In this document: in pieces, positions 7,877 through 15,667 of the stretch
Layout: every line of letters begins with the position of its first letter
Numbering within the stretch: the first letter of the stretch is position 1
Origin: Actinomycetota bacterium
GTDB lineage: Bacteria > Actinomycetota > Acidimicrobiia > Acidimicrobiales > Ilumatobacteraceae
NCBI GenBank assembly: GCA_009702045.1
Contig: WLIV01000006.1
Location: forward strand, 62,001-126,000
DNA length: 64,000 bases
Direction of reading: 5' to 3'
Notes under the pieces: model-generated
Told to the model about the DNA's origin: nothing
Databases searched by the model: none
The model's input: only the letters and a program-made list of their open reading frames with translations
Made by a program: the position numbers and the translations under genes

Positions 7877-8023
7877 TCAGCTGTGCGTGCCTCGCAGCTC
7901 GTCGGGGCGCAAGATGCGGCCGATGGCGTCGCAGACGCGGTCTTCCACGCGGTGCCAGAGGGGCCCGGAGCCGACGAGTCCGTTGCCCGTTCTCGTCGAG
8001 CTCCTTGATCGGGCAACCTTCAT
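7877..8023 (-). CDS. Possible 48-residue protein convergent with the HEPN gene
   Basis: A small minus-strand frame from ATG 8023 to a stop at 7877-7879, with a purine-rich GGAGAGAGG just upstream. The C-terminal half (RVEDRVCDAIGRILRPDEL) would be an amphipathic helix and the N-terminus is very basic. It matches no family I recognise. It could be a third component of the toxin-antitoxin cassette or a chance frame. The stop is three bases from the HEPN stop. The rest of the 7874-8310 gap shows no other supported gene. Confidence 0.3.
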   Translation of the reverse strand: MKVARSRSSTRTGNGLVGSGPLWHRVEDRVCDAIGRILRPDELRGTHS

Positions 8024-8310
8024 GGGCCTCTCTCCGCTTTGTACCCCGGCCATCCCTGCTGATGCGCGAACCGCGGATGTGACCGGCTAGAGACACCAGT
8101 GGAGGACGCACCTGCATCCGGTGGCTGTCGCAGTGGCACGCCCGCTTCGGAAGCTGATTCCGTACACCGAAAGTGCGGCGGGTATGCGAGCATGATCACG
8201 TGGGCGCGTCAGGCGGTTGGTTCGCTGCGGACACCGCCTCGTTGCGCTACTCCAGGGCCGGTCGAGCTCGTGGAGCTCTGCGGCGCTGGTGGCGATCGGG
8301 CGGGTTCCGG

Positions 8311-8682
8311 ATGGTGCAGCTCAACGTCGTGGGGTGGGCGGCGTTGCTGGTCCCTGGGGCCACTCTTGGTCTGGCTACGGCCTGGTTCGGCAGCGCGTCC
8401 TTGCTGGCGGGTGCCGCTCTTGGTGCGGCGTTGCCGTGGGCTCTCGCACTCGTCGTTGACACGGTGCGTTGGCGTGCGAGCGACATCTGCTTCAGCTGTC
8501 CCGACGTACCCCGAGACGCGCTTGATCGCCTCCTCGGGGATCTACACGTCGTCGGAGTCGACGCATCGATCGAGGTCGACATGCACGGCTCGAACTCCGA
8601 CAAGACGATCTTCCAGATCCGCAGCCGAATGCGCTTCCGCAGGATCATCGAACGTCGGTTGGCAGAGCCGAAGACCCTCTGA
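8311..8682 (+). CDS. Small two-helix membrane protein, unknown
   Basis: From ATG 8311 the protein is 123 residues. Two hydrophobic helices (about residues 5-27 and 30-50) are followed by a soluble tail of about 70 residues with conserved-looking VVGVDASIEVDMHG and a basic end (RSRMRFRRIIERRL). The frame is open further upstream (to 8173), but that part is arginine-rich and unlike a protein, so the shorter start is preferred without a clear ribosome-binding site. It lies inside the ychF-flanking cassette. Function unknown; a membrane-linked partner of the toxin-antitoxin pair is possible but unsupported. Confidence 0.45.
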   Translation: MVQLNVVGWAALLVPGATLGLATAWFGSASLLAGAALGAALPWALALVVDTVRWRASDICFSCPDVPRDALDRLLGDLHVVGVDASIEVDMHGSNSDKTIFQIRSRMRFRRIIERRLAEPKTL

Positions 8683-8740
8683 AGGCGGCGTCGCCTGGCG
8701 CGCACGCGTTGGCAGTCGCGTGTTCGGCAACAGCTCGCGA

Positions 8741-8762
8741 GTACGCAGAACGTACGCAGCTT
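8741..8762. repeat. Right paired arm-type repeat
   Basis: GTACGCAGAAC and GTACGCAGCTT lie back to back with an 11-base period, in the same orientation as 6723-6744. The pair is about 95 bases inside the right core repeat. Confidence 0.45.
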
Positions 8763-8855
8763 CTGCGGACTCGGTACTACTCGGCGGACAGCAACAGACG
8801 CGAACGACCAGGTCAGTGCACTATCGACGCGACTGCCCAGCCCGCGAAAGCCCTG

Positions 8856-9944
8856 CTAGACGTTGAAGCGGAACTCCATCACGTCGCCGTCGAGGGGGTG
8901 GTAGTCCTTGCCCTCGATGCGGATCTTGCCGACGTCCTTGGCCTTGTTCCAGCCACCGATCTCGAGCAGGTCGTCCCAGTGGATGACCTCGGCCTTGATG
9001 AAGCCGCGCTGGAAGTCGGTGTGGATGCGGCCAGCGCACTCGGGGGCGCTGCTGCCCGCGTAGAACGTCCAGGCGCGGGTTTCCTTCTCTCCGGTGGTGA
9101 AGTACGTGCGCAGGCCAAGCAGGTGGTACGCCGAGCGGACCATGCGGAACAGCGCACCCTCGCCTAGGCCAAAGCCCTCCAACATCTCGGCGCGCTCGAC
9201 GGGATCGACGATGGAAGCGGCCTCGGCCTCGAGCTGCACGCACATGCCGATGACTTCGACGTTGTCGCCGGCGGAGGTGAACTCCTCACGCACGCGGGCT
9301 TCGACCTCGGGGATCTTGTCCAGTTCGTTCTCGCCGACGTTCACCACGGCCAGCACCTGGCGGTTGGTGAGCAGGAAGTACGGCTTCAGCACCTCGCGCA
9401 GGTCGGCCTTCATGCCGGCGCGGTAGATCGGCAGACCTTCCGACAGGGCGTCGTACGCGGCCTGCAGGGCCTCCAGCTCGCCGGCTGCACCCTTGTCCAG
9501 CTTGGCCTGACGGGTGGCCTGGTTGAGGCGCTTCTCGACGGTCTCGAGGTCGGCCAGCGCCAGCTCGATCTCAACGACGCGTAGGTGTTCGATCGGGTCG
9601 GAAGGGCCGGTGACGTCGTCGTCGACGAAGGCCCGCAGCACGAACACGATGGCGTCGACCTCACGGATGTTGGCCAGGAACTTGTTGCCCAAACCCTCAC
9701 CCTTGGAGGCACCCTCGACGAGGCCGCCGATGTCGACCACTTCCACCGAGGCATGCACGAGCGTCTTGGTCTTGCTCATCACGGCAAGCCGGTCGACACG
9801 ATCGTCGGGCACCTTGGCCACGCCGATGTTCGGGTCTTTCGTCGCGAACGGATACGGCGCAGCGAGTGCACCGCCACCCGTGAGTGCGTTGTACAACGAG
9901 CTCTTGCCCGCGTTGGGGAGACCGACCAGACCGAAGCGTTCCAT
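8856..9944 (-). CDS. ychF: Redox-regulated ATPase/GTPase YchF (OLA1 family)
   Basis: A universal translation-associated P-loop NTPase of 362 residues. Walker A GLPNAGKSS is at 8-16. DIGGLVEGASKGEGLGNKF forms switch II, and a coiled-coil insert (about 130-190) precedes the C-terminal TGS domain, which ends in the hallmark MEFRFNV. ATG 9944 gives the canonical MERFGLVG start; the longer open frame upstream is not used. The last codons double as the right repeat of the 2.2-kb cassette, so the gene is intact and its 3' end may be an integration target. Confidence 0.96.
   Translation of the reverse strand: MERFGLVGLPNAGKSSLYNALTGGGALAAPYPFATKDPNIGVAKVPDDRVDRLAVMSKTKTLVHASVEVVDIGGLVEGASKGEGLGNKFLANIREVDAIVFVLRAFVDDDVTGPSDPIEHLRVVEIELALADLETVEKRLNQATRQAKLDKGAAGELEALQAAYDALSEGLPIYRAGMKADLREVLKPYFLLTNRQVLAVVNVGENELDKIPEVEARVREEFTSAGDNVEVIGMCVQLEAEAASIVDPVERAEMLEGFGLGEGALFRMVRSAYHLLGLRTYFTTGEKETRAWTFYAGSSAPECAGRIHTDFQRGFIKAEVIHWDDLLEIGGWNKAKDVGKIRIEGKDYHPLDGDVMEFRFNV
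8858..8873. repeat. Right 16-bp direct repeat overlapping the ychF 3' end
   Basis: AGACGTTGAAGCGGAA is the complement of the last codons of ychF (FRFNV and the first base of the stop). It is identical to 6644-6659. Confidence 0.6.
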
Positions 9945-10033
9945 AGCGGCTTCCCACGCTATCGCCGAGGGCTCGCCGAAGATTCGTGCGCAGCGCCTGC
10001 CGGTTCGGCGATCTCGCCGTACCCAGTGCGGGT

Positions 10034-11209
10034 ATGCCACCCATCCTCACGACTCGCCGCTCCCTCCTCCTCTGCGTGGCGGCGATTGTGGTGGCGGTGC
10101 TGGCCGCGCCGGCCGAGCTTCCTACGGCCGGCGCAGGCCAGCCCACTCCTCGGGCCGCCGACGTGCCCACCGGGTGTGTGCAGCACTCTGGAGATCAGGG
10201 AGCCGACTACCGCTGTGCTGGCCGGTTCCTCGCCACGCCGAGCGGTCCACACACCTGGGCGGGGCAATGGTTGTTCGTCGACGAGTCGGGCCGTACTCGG
10301 CGAGGCACCTGCACGTACCAACTCGGTACGCACCCGACCACGGCGGTCGCCGCCCACCGGGTGGCTGCGTCGCTGCCGAACGACCCCACCGGTCAGCGCA
10401 GTGCATACCTGACGTGGAAGTACGGGCAGACCGATGACGACCTCACCGCGGCGGCGATGTGGGTGGTGGCGCACTACTACTCGCAGGACGAGTCGGCACT
10501 CGGCGCCGGCCCACTGATCCCGTCGCTGACCGACAACGCGGTGACGGCCGGGTTTCCCGATCTGCAGCGGCGGGCCGTCGATCTCGATGTTGAAGCCGAA
10601 CGGATGAGCGGTGAGTGGGTGCTGACTGCGTCGCTCGCGCCCGATGGCATGTTGGCGCTGGAGCTGACGACGTCTGCATCGCCCGACGCCGCACCGAGCC
10701 CCGTTCCCGATCAGCCGATCTCCGTGCTCGTCAGCGGCAGCGACCTCCCGTTGGCTGCCACCACGGGTGCGGATGGCACGACCACGGTGGCGGTGCCGAT
10801 CCCGTCATCCGGCACCGTCACCGTGGTCGCCACTGCAGCAGCGCCTGGCCCGGCCGAGGTGTACCTGGGCGAACCGGCGCTGCCCGACGCCGATGGCGCG
10901 CAACCGTTGCTGACCGCTGGGCGCGCTGGCGTGGTGCAAGCGACCGTTCGGCTCGACGTCCCTGAACCGACTGGCCCGACGCCGACCGATCCGACGCCGA
11001 CCGATCCGCCGCCGACCGATCCGACGCCGACGGATCCGGCGGCCGCGTCGACGCCGCTGCCGCATACGGGAGGTCGTGGCGACGGAGCGGTCGCCTACCT
11101 GGCCACCGCCCTGCTGGTGGGCGGAATCGGCCTGTTGGGCACCCTCCGTCGCCGCGAGCCACAGCGCGAACCAGCGTTCGCGTCGCCCCATCTACACTCA
11201 CATGGGTGA
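10034..11209 (+). CDS. LPXTG cell-wall-anchored surface protein
   Basis: A 391-residue exported protein. It has a signal peptide (1-35, basic TTRRS then a hydrophobic core), a globular part of about 275 residues with Cys48, Cys61 and Cys93, and a Pro/Thr/Asp-rich stalk (about 313-335) made of PTDP units. The sorting signal follows: LPHTG at 342-346, a hydrophobic helix and the basic tail RRRE. Sortase would link it to peptidoglycan at the Thr of LPHTG. The globular part matches no family I recognise with confidence. No sortase gene is in the window. Divergent from ychF. Its stop overlaps the GTG of the PHP gene. Confidence 0.8.
   Translation: MPPILTTRRSLLLCVAAIVVAVLAAPAELPTAGAGQPTPRAADVPTGCVQHSGDQGADYRCAGRFLATPSGPHTWAGQWLFVDESGRTRRGTCTYQLGTHPTTAVAAHRVAASLPNDPTGQRSAYLTWKYGQTDDDLTAAAMWVVAHYYSQDESALGAGPLIPSLTDNAVTAGFPDLQRRAVDLDVEAERMSGEWVLTASLAPDGMLALELTTSASPDAAPSPVPDQPISVLVSGSDLPLAATTGADGTTTVAVPIPSSGTVTVVATAAAPGPAEVYLGEPALPDADGAQPLLTAGRAGVVQATVRLDVPEPTGPTPTDPTPTDPPPTDPTPTDPAAASTPLPHTGGRGDGAVAYLATALLVGGIGLLGTLRRREPQREPAFASPHLHSHG
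10976..11038 (+). repeat. 15-bp tandem repeat encoding a PTDP stalk
   Basis: About four copies of CCGACGCCGACCGAT with small changes encode repeated (T)PTDP units in the surface-protein stalk. Such repeats are prone to length change. Confidence 0.7.
11193..11198 (+). promoter_or_regulatory. Candidate -10 box for the PHP gene
   Basis: TACACT, seven bases before GTG 11206 and inside the 3' end of the LPXTG gene. It could give a leaderless transcript independent of that gene. Confidence 0.35.
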
Positions 11210-12210
11210 CGCCGGTTGCCGCTCTCGAACGTGTGGTGCACTGTCTCGACCGAGCTGAGCAGTCGGGGTTCAAGGCCAAGGCCTTTGTGCGCGCGCTCGA
11301 CGTTGTGCGCTCGCTGCCGGCAGATGAGCTCGAGCAGCGGGCCGCGGCGGGCACGCTCACCGAACTCGACGGGATCGGTGACAGCTCGTCCAAGGTCATC
11401 CAGCAGGCGCTCGCCGGTGGCGACGTCGCGTACCTCATCGAGCTGGAAGCGACGACCGGCGTGTCGATCACGGATGCCGGTGCGGTGTACCGGAACGCAC
11501 TCCGCGGCGACCTGCACCTGCACAGCCGCTGGAGCGACGGCGCCGCCACGGTCGAGCAGATGGCCCGCACGGCAATCGACCTGGGGCACGAGTACATCGT
11601 GCTCACCGACCATTCGCCGCGGCTGACGGTGGCCCACGGTCTCAGCGCTGAACGTCTGCAACAGCAGGTCGCCGAAGTGACCCGGCTGAACGACGTGCTC
11701 GCCCCATTCCGCATCCTCACCGGCATCGAGGTCGACATCCTCGAGGACGGCACGCTCGACCACGGCGACGATGTGCTGTCGCAGCTGGACGTGGTGGTCG
11801 CCAGCGTCCACAGCAAGTTGCGGATGCCCGAGGGGCCGATGACCGAGCGCATGGTGCGGGCCATCGTGAACCCGCACGTCGACATCCTCGGGCATTGCAC
11901 TGGTCGGATGATCGGCAAGCGCGACCCGTCGACGTTCGACCAGGACGCGGTCCTCGCGGCGTGCGCGCAACACCGCACGGCGGTGGAGATCAACTGTCGC
12001 CCCGAGCGCCTCGACCCGCCACGGGCCATGCTCCGAGCGGCGATCGACCACGGCTGCCACTTCAGCATCGACAGCGATGCGCACGCCACAGGGCAGCTGG
12101 AATGGCAGCCCAAGGGGTGCGACCGGGCGGCCGAGGTGGGGGTGCCGCTCGACCGAGTGCTGAACTCGTGGCCGGTAGATGTGCTCATCCGTTGGGTCGC
12201 GGGTACCTAG
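11206..12210 (+). CDS. PHP-domain metal-dependent hydrolase (PolX C-terminal-like)
   Basis: 334 residues. Residues 1-85 resemble the helix-hairpin-helix region of DNA polymerase X (LTELDGIGDSSSKVI near 51-65). From about residue 100 a PHP domain starts with DLHLHSRWSDG (H104-x-H106), and continues with TDHSP, GIEVDILEDG, ASVHSK, HVDILGH and SIDSDAHA, which together supply the multi-metal site. The polymerase domain is missing, so this is a stand-alone PHP phosphoesterase with an HhH region. The substrate is not predictable. GTG 11206 overlaps the upstream stop. Confidence 0.85.
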   Translation: MTPVAALERVVHCLDRAEQSGFKAKAFVRALDVVRSLPADELEQRAAAGTLTELDGIGDSSSKVIQQALAGGDVAYLIELEATTGVSITDAGAVYRNALRGDLHLHSRWSDGAATVEQMARTAIDLGHEYIVLTDHSPRLTVAHGLSAERLQQQVAEVTRLNDVLAPFRILTGIEVDILEDGTLDHGDDVLSQLDVVVASVHSKLRMPEGPMTERMVRAIVNPHVDILGHCTGRMIGKRDPSTFDQDAVLAACAQHRTAVEINCRPERLDPPRAMLRAAIDHGCHFSIDSDAHATGQLEWQPKGCDRAAEVGVPLDRVLNSWPVDVLIRWVAGT

Positions 12211-12215
12211 CCCGG

Positions 12216-12221
12216 TAGCGT
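12216..12221 (+). promoter_or_regulatory. Candidate -10 box for the bL37 gene
   Basis: TAGCGT, with TTGGGT (12192-12197) 18 bases upstream. ATG 12230 follows 8 bases later, a leaderless arrangement. Confidence 0.45.
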
Positions 12222-12229
12222 GGCAACCT

Positions 12230-12316
12230 ATGTCGAAGAAGACCAAGAAGCGCAAGGCGCGTTTGCGCCGCAGCAAGGCCAACCACGGTAAGCGTCCGAA
12301 CATGGGGCGTGGCTGA
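12230..12316 (+). CDS. 50S ribosomal protein bL37 (28 residues)
   Basis: MSKKTKKRKARLRRSKANHG is followed by KRPNMGRG. The SKANHGKRPN core is the signature of bL37, the tiny actinobacterial large-subunit protein first seen in mycobacterial ribosome structures. The protein is nearly all basic residues. The gene has its own likely promoter (TAGCGT at 12216), and its last eight bases overlap the GTG start of the prolyl oligopeptidase gene in another frame. It is too short for routine ORF calling and is easily missed. Identification rests on the conserved tail. Confidence 0.85.
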   Translation: MSKKTKKRKARLRRSKANHGKRPNMGRG

Positions 12317-14345
12317 CACACCTGTAGCCCCTGTACCCGCCACCCGGCGCGGTACCGAGGCCGACGTCTACCATGGCGTCGAGGTGCCAGATCCGTATCG
12401 GTGGCTGGAAGACGGCAATGCTGTCGAGGTCACCGAGTGGGTGGCGGCCCACAACCAGAGAACTCGCGAGGCGCTCGTTGCCAGTCCCGTATGGGCCCGC
12501 TGGCACGAGCGCCTTTCCGCGCTCACGGCGCTGCCCACGACGCTGTCGCTCAGCGTGGCTGGTGAGCACCTGTTCGTGATCGAACGCCCGGCCGGCGCCG
12601 ACCAGTACGTGCTGGTGTTGCGCAGCGCCGTCGACCCCAGCGTTCCTCCGCGCACGTTGCTCGACCCTGCCGCACTCGCCGACGACCATGCTGTGGCGAT
12701 CGACTGGTTCCACCCGTCGCCGGACGGCACGCTGGTGGCCATCGGCCTCAGCGAAGGTGGCACGGAGAACTCGGTGCTGCACGTGTTGGAGGTCGCCACC
12801 GGGCGTGTGCTGCCGCTGCGCATTCCGAATACGCGCGCGGCCAGCGTCGCCTGGCGGCCAGACGGTTCGGGGTTCTGGTACGCCGTGTACCCGTCGGGCG
12901 ACGAGTACCACCGCCATATCCGCTACCACTCGCTGACTGCGCCCATCGACGGAGCACCTGCGGCCGTCGACCCGGTGGTGTTCGATCGTCTGCCCACTCC
13001 TGAGAGTTGGCCCGATGTCAGCATCAGCGACGACGGCCGATACGTGCTCGTGCACGTGATGGCTGGCTGGACACGCATCGACGTCCACATGTTGGAGGTG
13101 GCGTCGGGTGAGTGGACCGTCGTGGTCGCAGGGCAGCAGGCGCAGACATCGTTACGGGTGGTGGGCGACGAACTGGTCGGTGTCACCACGCTGGATGCGC
13201 CGAACGGCCGCGTGATCCGCGCGGCGTTGACCGACCCCACCACGTGGACCACCGTCGTGGCCGAGCGGCCCGATGTCGTGCTGGGCGCGCACATCAGTTG
13301 CGCCGATGAACTGTTGGTGGTTGCCAGCCAGGTGGGAATCGACGTGGTGGAACGCTGGCCCGGTGGCGAGCGCCTCGACCTCGGCGTGGCCAGCGTCGTC
13401 GCGCTCGACGCCGCCGACGGCAGGGCGTTCCTCGCCCGGGGCACGTTTGGCGCACCGATCGACGTGCACCGCTTCACTGCGGCCGATGGCGTGCGGTCGT
13501 GGGGTGCCGTCCCCGATGCGACGCTGTTGCCGCAACTCAGCGTCACGCAGATCCAGTACCCGTCGCTCGACGGCACGCTGATCCCGATGTTCGTGGCCCA
13601 CCGCGTGGACATCGTGCCGAGCGCCGACACTCCGTTGATCCTCACCGGCTACGGCGGGTTTGCGATCGCCGAGTCGCCCGTGTGGATGCCGAACCTGGCT
13701 GCGTGGTGCGCAGCGGGTGGCGCGTATTGCATCGCCGGCCTGCGCGGTGGTTATGAGTACGGCGAGGCGTGGCACCTGGCCGGTCGTCGCGCGAACAAGC
13801 AGCACGTGTTCGACGACTTTCACGCTGCGGCCGACTGGTTGGTGGCCGAGGGCTACACCAGTCGCGATCTGCTGGCGTTACACGGTGGCAGCAACGGTGG
13901 TCTGCTGATGGGGGCGGCCGTCACGCAGCGCCCCGATCTCGCGCCGGTGGTGTGGTGCGCCGTGCCGTTGCTCGACATGATCCGTTACCCGCAGTTCCTC
14001 ATCGCCCGCCTCTGGACCGACGAGTACGGCGACCCCGACGTGGCGGAGGAGTTCGGCTGGTTGCACGCGTACTCGCCGTACCATCACGTGACCGAAGGTC
14101 AACCGTACCCGGCGGTGCTGTTCACGACCGCCGAGGGCGACACCCGCGTCGACCCCTGCCATGCGCGCAAAATGGCCGCCGCGCTCACGTGGGCGAGCAG
14201 TGGCCAGGACGAACGACCGATCTTGTTGCTGCAGTCCGGCCGCGCCGGGCACGGGGTGGGTAAGCCGGCGTCAATGCGCGTGATGGAGGGTGCCGACGTG
14301 CTGGCGTTCTTCTGCCGCCAACTCGGGTTCGAGCCTTCACTGTGA
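12309..14345 (+). CDS. Prolyl oligopeptidase family serine peptidase (S9A)
   Basis: Cleaves short peptides after proline. 678 residues, the usual size. The N-terminus has the family landmark VYHGVEVPDPYRWLED, a seven-bladed propeller spans about 60-400, and the alpha/beta-hydrolase domain carries the triad: Ser528 in HGGSNGGLLMG, Asp615 in TRVDPCHARK and His648 in RAGHG. No signal peptide is seen, so it is cytoplasmic. GTG 12309 overlaps the bL37 gene; the family N-terminus begins right after it, so a later start is unlikely. It may be translated by coupling to bL37. Confidence 0.95.
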   Translation: MADTPVAPVPATRRGTEADVYHGVEVPDPYRWLEDGNAVEVTEWVAAHNQRTREALVASPVWARWHERLSALTALPTTLSLSVAGEHLFVIERPAGADQYVLVLRSAVDPSVPPRTLLDPAALADDHAVAIDWFHPSPDGTLVAIGLSEGGTENSVLHVLEVATGRVLPLRIPNTRAASVAWRPDGSGFWYAVYPSGDEYHRHIRYHSLTAPIDGAPAAVDPVVFDRLPTPESWPDVSISDDGRYVLVHVMAGWTRIDVHMLEVASGEWTVVVAGQQAQTSLRVVGDELVGVTTLDAPNGRVIRAALTDPTTWTTVVAERPDVVLGAHISCADELLVVASQVGIDVVERWPGGERLDLGVASVVALDAADGRAFLARGTFGAPIDVHRFTAADGVRSWGAVPDATLLPQLSVTQIQYPSLDGTLIPMFVAHRVDIVPSADTPLILTGYGGFAIAESPVWMPNLAAWCAAGGAYCIAGLRGGYEYGEAWHLAGRRANKQHVFDDFHAAADWLVAEGYTSRDLLALHGGSNGGLLMGAAVTQRPDLAPVVWCAVPLLDMIRYPQFLIARLWTDEYGDPDVAEEFGWLHAYSPYHHVTEGQPYPAVLFTTAEGDTRVDPCHARKMAAALTWASSGQDERPILLLQSGRAGHGVGKPASMRVMEGADVLAFFCRQLGFEPSL

Positions 14346-14355
14346 TGGCGGTGCC

Positions 14356-14973
14356 ATGACGACGGTCGGCGAGTTGGTGGTGGCGTCAGCGATTGAGCCA
14401 TGGCAGCGTCTTGGGCTGCACGTGAACGACGGCCGCGCTCGTGTGGGCGGCATCGTGCTGCGCTTCGTCGAACCCGTTGGCGCGAGTGGTGTCTTTGGTT
14501 GGGGGCTGGTGGGTGCGCCCGACACATCGGTCACCGACATCGACGGTCTTGCCACGCACCACCTCAACGTGCCGCCAGAGGTGGGTTCGGGTGACGATCT
14601 GGGTCTGATCGGCTTCGACCATCAGGTGGTGCTGACCTCATCGCTCGCCCGCACGTGTGGGGCGATCGAGCATGCCACCGGTGCGTCGCTGAAACGGGTG
14701 CGTGAGGCCGGCGCCGCACGTCAGGGGTTCCACCGTCTCGGCGAACTGATCGTCGAGGTCGTTGAATCGCCGCAGGTCACGGCACCCACCACATCGTTCT
14801 GGGGCTTCGTGTGGAACGTCACCGATCTGTTCGCACTCTGCGAACGGCTCGGCCCGGATGTGGTGAGCGCTCCGAAGCCAGCAGTGCAGCCCGGGCGGCT
14901 CATCGCCACGGTTCGCTCCGGTCTTGGCCTGGGGCTACCGGCCGCCCTGATGACCCCTGATGTCAGGCCCTAG
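14356..14973 (+). CDS. VOC / glyoxalase-like domain protein
   Basis: 206 residues, probably a two-lobed VOC fold: LGLHVNDGRARVGGIVLRFV (N-terminal lobe), HHLNVPP, then SPQVTAPTTSFWGFVWNVTDL. Proteins of this type use a metal or bind small hydrophobic ligands, and the exact function is unknown. The ATG is 11 bases after the prolyl oligopeptidase stop, so the two are probably cotranscribed. Its stop TAG (14971-14973) is also the first half of a likely -10 box for the next gene. Confidence 0.6.
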   Translation: MTTVGELVVASAIEPWQRLGLHVNDGRARVGGIVLRFVEPVGASGVFGWGLVGAPDTSVTDIDGLATHHLNVPPEVGSGDDLGLIGFDHQVVLTSSLARTCGAIEHATGASLKRVREAGAARQGFHRLGELIVEVVESPQVTAPTTSFWGFVWNVTDLFALCERLGPDVVSAPKPAVQPGRLIATVRSGLGLGLPAALMTPDVRP

Positions 14974-14976
14974 GAT
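14971..14976 (+). promoter_or_regulatory. Candidate -10 box for the L,D-transpeptidase gene
   Basis: TAGGAT, nine bases before ATG 14986. It overlaps the stop codon of the upstream VOC gene. Confidence 0.4.
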
Positions 14977-14985
14977 TGACGGCGT

Positions 14986-15657
14986 ATGTCGGGAAGCCAT
15001 CGCACTCTCGCACTCGCGCTCGTGGGCGTGATGGTGCTGTTCGGGCTGGCGAAACTGGTCGACGACGAACCCAAGTACAGCGCTGCCTCTGACGTGGCGA
15101 ACAGCCTGCCAGGCCCGGAGACCACGGACGGTCCGATCACCAGCGACTCGATCACCGACGAGGCCGACGGCGATGCGTCTACCACGACCGCCGCCACCGT
15201 CGCTGCTCCGGACTCGACGGCCCCGGTGCTCGCGGTCAACGCCGACTGCCCCGACACGCCACACGCGGCGATTGTCGACCGTGTGAACCAGCGCGGCGCG
15301 CTGTGCGACAACGGCGCGATCACCTATACGTTCCCGATCACGACGGCGAACAGCCAGCCCGACCCTGGCACCTACCCGGTGTACGCGAAGGACATCAAGG
15401 CCAGCAGTTCCTTCGGCGGGCACTACAGCACGATGACCCACTTCGTTGCGTTCACCCGCGGCAAGTACAAGGGCGCTCGTATCGCATTCCACAGCGTGCC
15501 CACGCTGCGCGGCGGTGCCTACGTGCAGACGCTGGAGTCAGTGGGCACGCCGGAGATGCACGGCGAGTCGTCCGGTTGCATTCGCGTCGTGCCCGACGAC
15601 TCGGTCAAGATCTGGGACTGGCTCGCCATCGGCGACAAGGTCCGCGTCATCTCCTGA
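14986..15657 (+). CDS. L,D-transpeptidase (YkuD domain)
   Basis: 223 residues. An N-terminal membrane anchor or signal (about 7-25) is followed by an acidic Thr-rich linker (45-85), then a YkuD domain with IAFHSVP (His169) and MHGESSGCIR (Cys198, Arg200). These enzymes make 3-3 peptidoglycan cross-links. The His of the common SHGC motif is Ser196 here; B. subtilis YkuD has Lys at that place, so activity is not excluded. The domain would lie outside the membrane. A separate promoter is suggested by TAGGAT at 14971. Confidence 0.85.
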   Translation: MSGSHRTLALALVGVMVLFGLAKLVDDEPKYSAASDVANSLPGPETTDGPITSDSITDEADGDASTTTAATVAAPDSTAPVLAVNADCPDTPHAAIVDRVNQRGALCDNGAITYTFPITTANSQPDPGTYPVYAKDIKASSSFGGHYSTMTHFVAFTRGKYKGARIAFHSVPTLRGGAYVQTLESVGTPEMHGESSGCIRVVPDDSVKIWDWLAIGDKVRVIS

Positions 15658-15667
15658 GAGGTCGATC

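Larger units (their letters stand above)
6644..8873. mobile_element. Putative non-autonomous integrative cassette at the 3' end of ychF
   Basis: The segment is bounded by 16-bp direct repeats (6644-6659, 8858-8873), one of which is the terminal codons of ychF. Just inside each end lies a pair of 11-bp-spaced repeats related to GTACGCAG (6723-6744 and 8741-8762), like arm-type integrase sites. Inside are a toxin-antitoxin pair, a possible 48-residue gene and a small membrane protein, but no integrase or excisionase. This fits an island that uses a tyrosine recombinase encoded elsewhere, or a decayed remnant. The boundaries are seen in the sequence; mobility is inferred. Confidence 0.5.

Noticed and set aside
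9889-9896. TTGTACAA in ychF, and again at 22850-22857 in the aminopeptidase gene, as extra TetR operators
   Set aside because: They lack the three-base spacer between half-sites and lie inside coding regions.
15568-15588. Loss of the SHGC histidine in the L,D-transpeptidase as an inactivating change
   Set aside because: B. subtilis YkuD has Lys at this place and is active; the catalytic Cys, Arg and upstream His are present.
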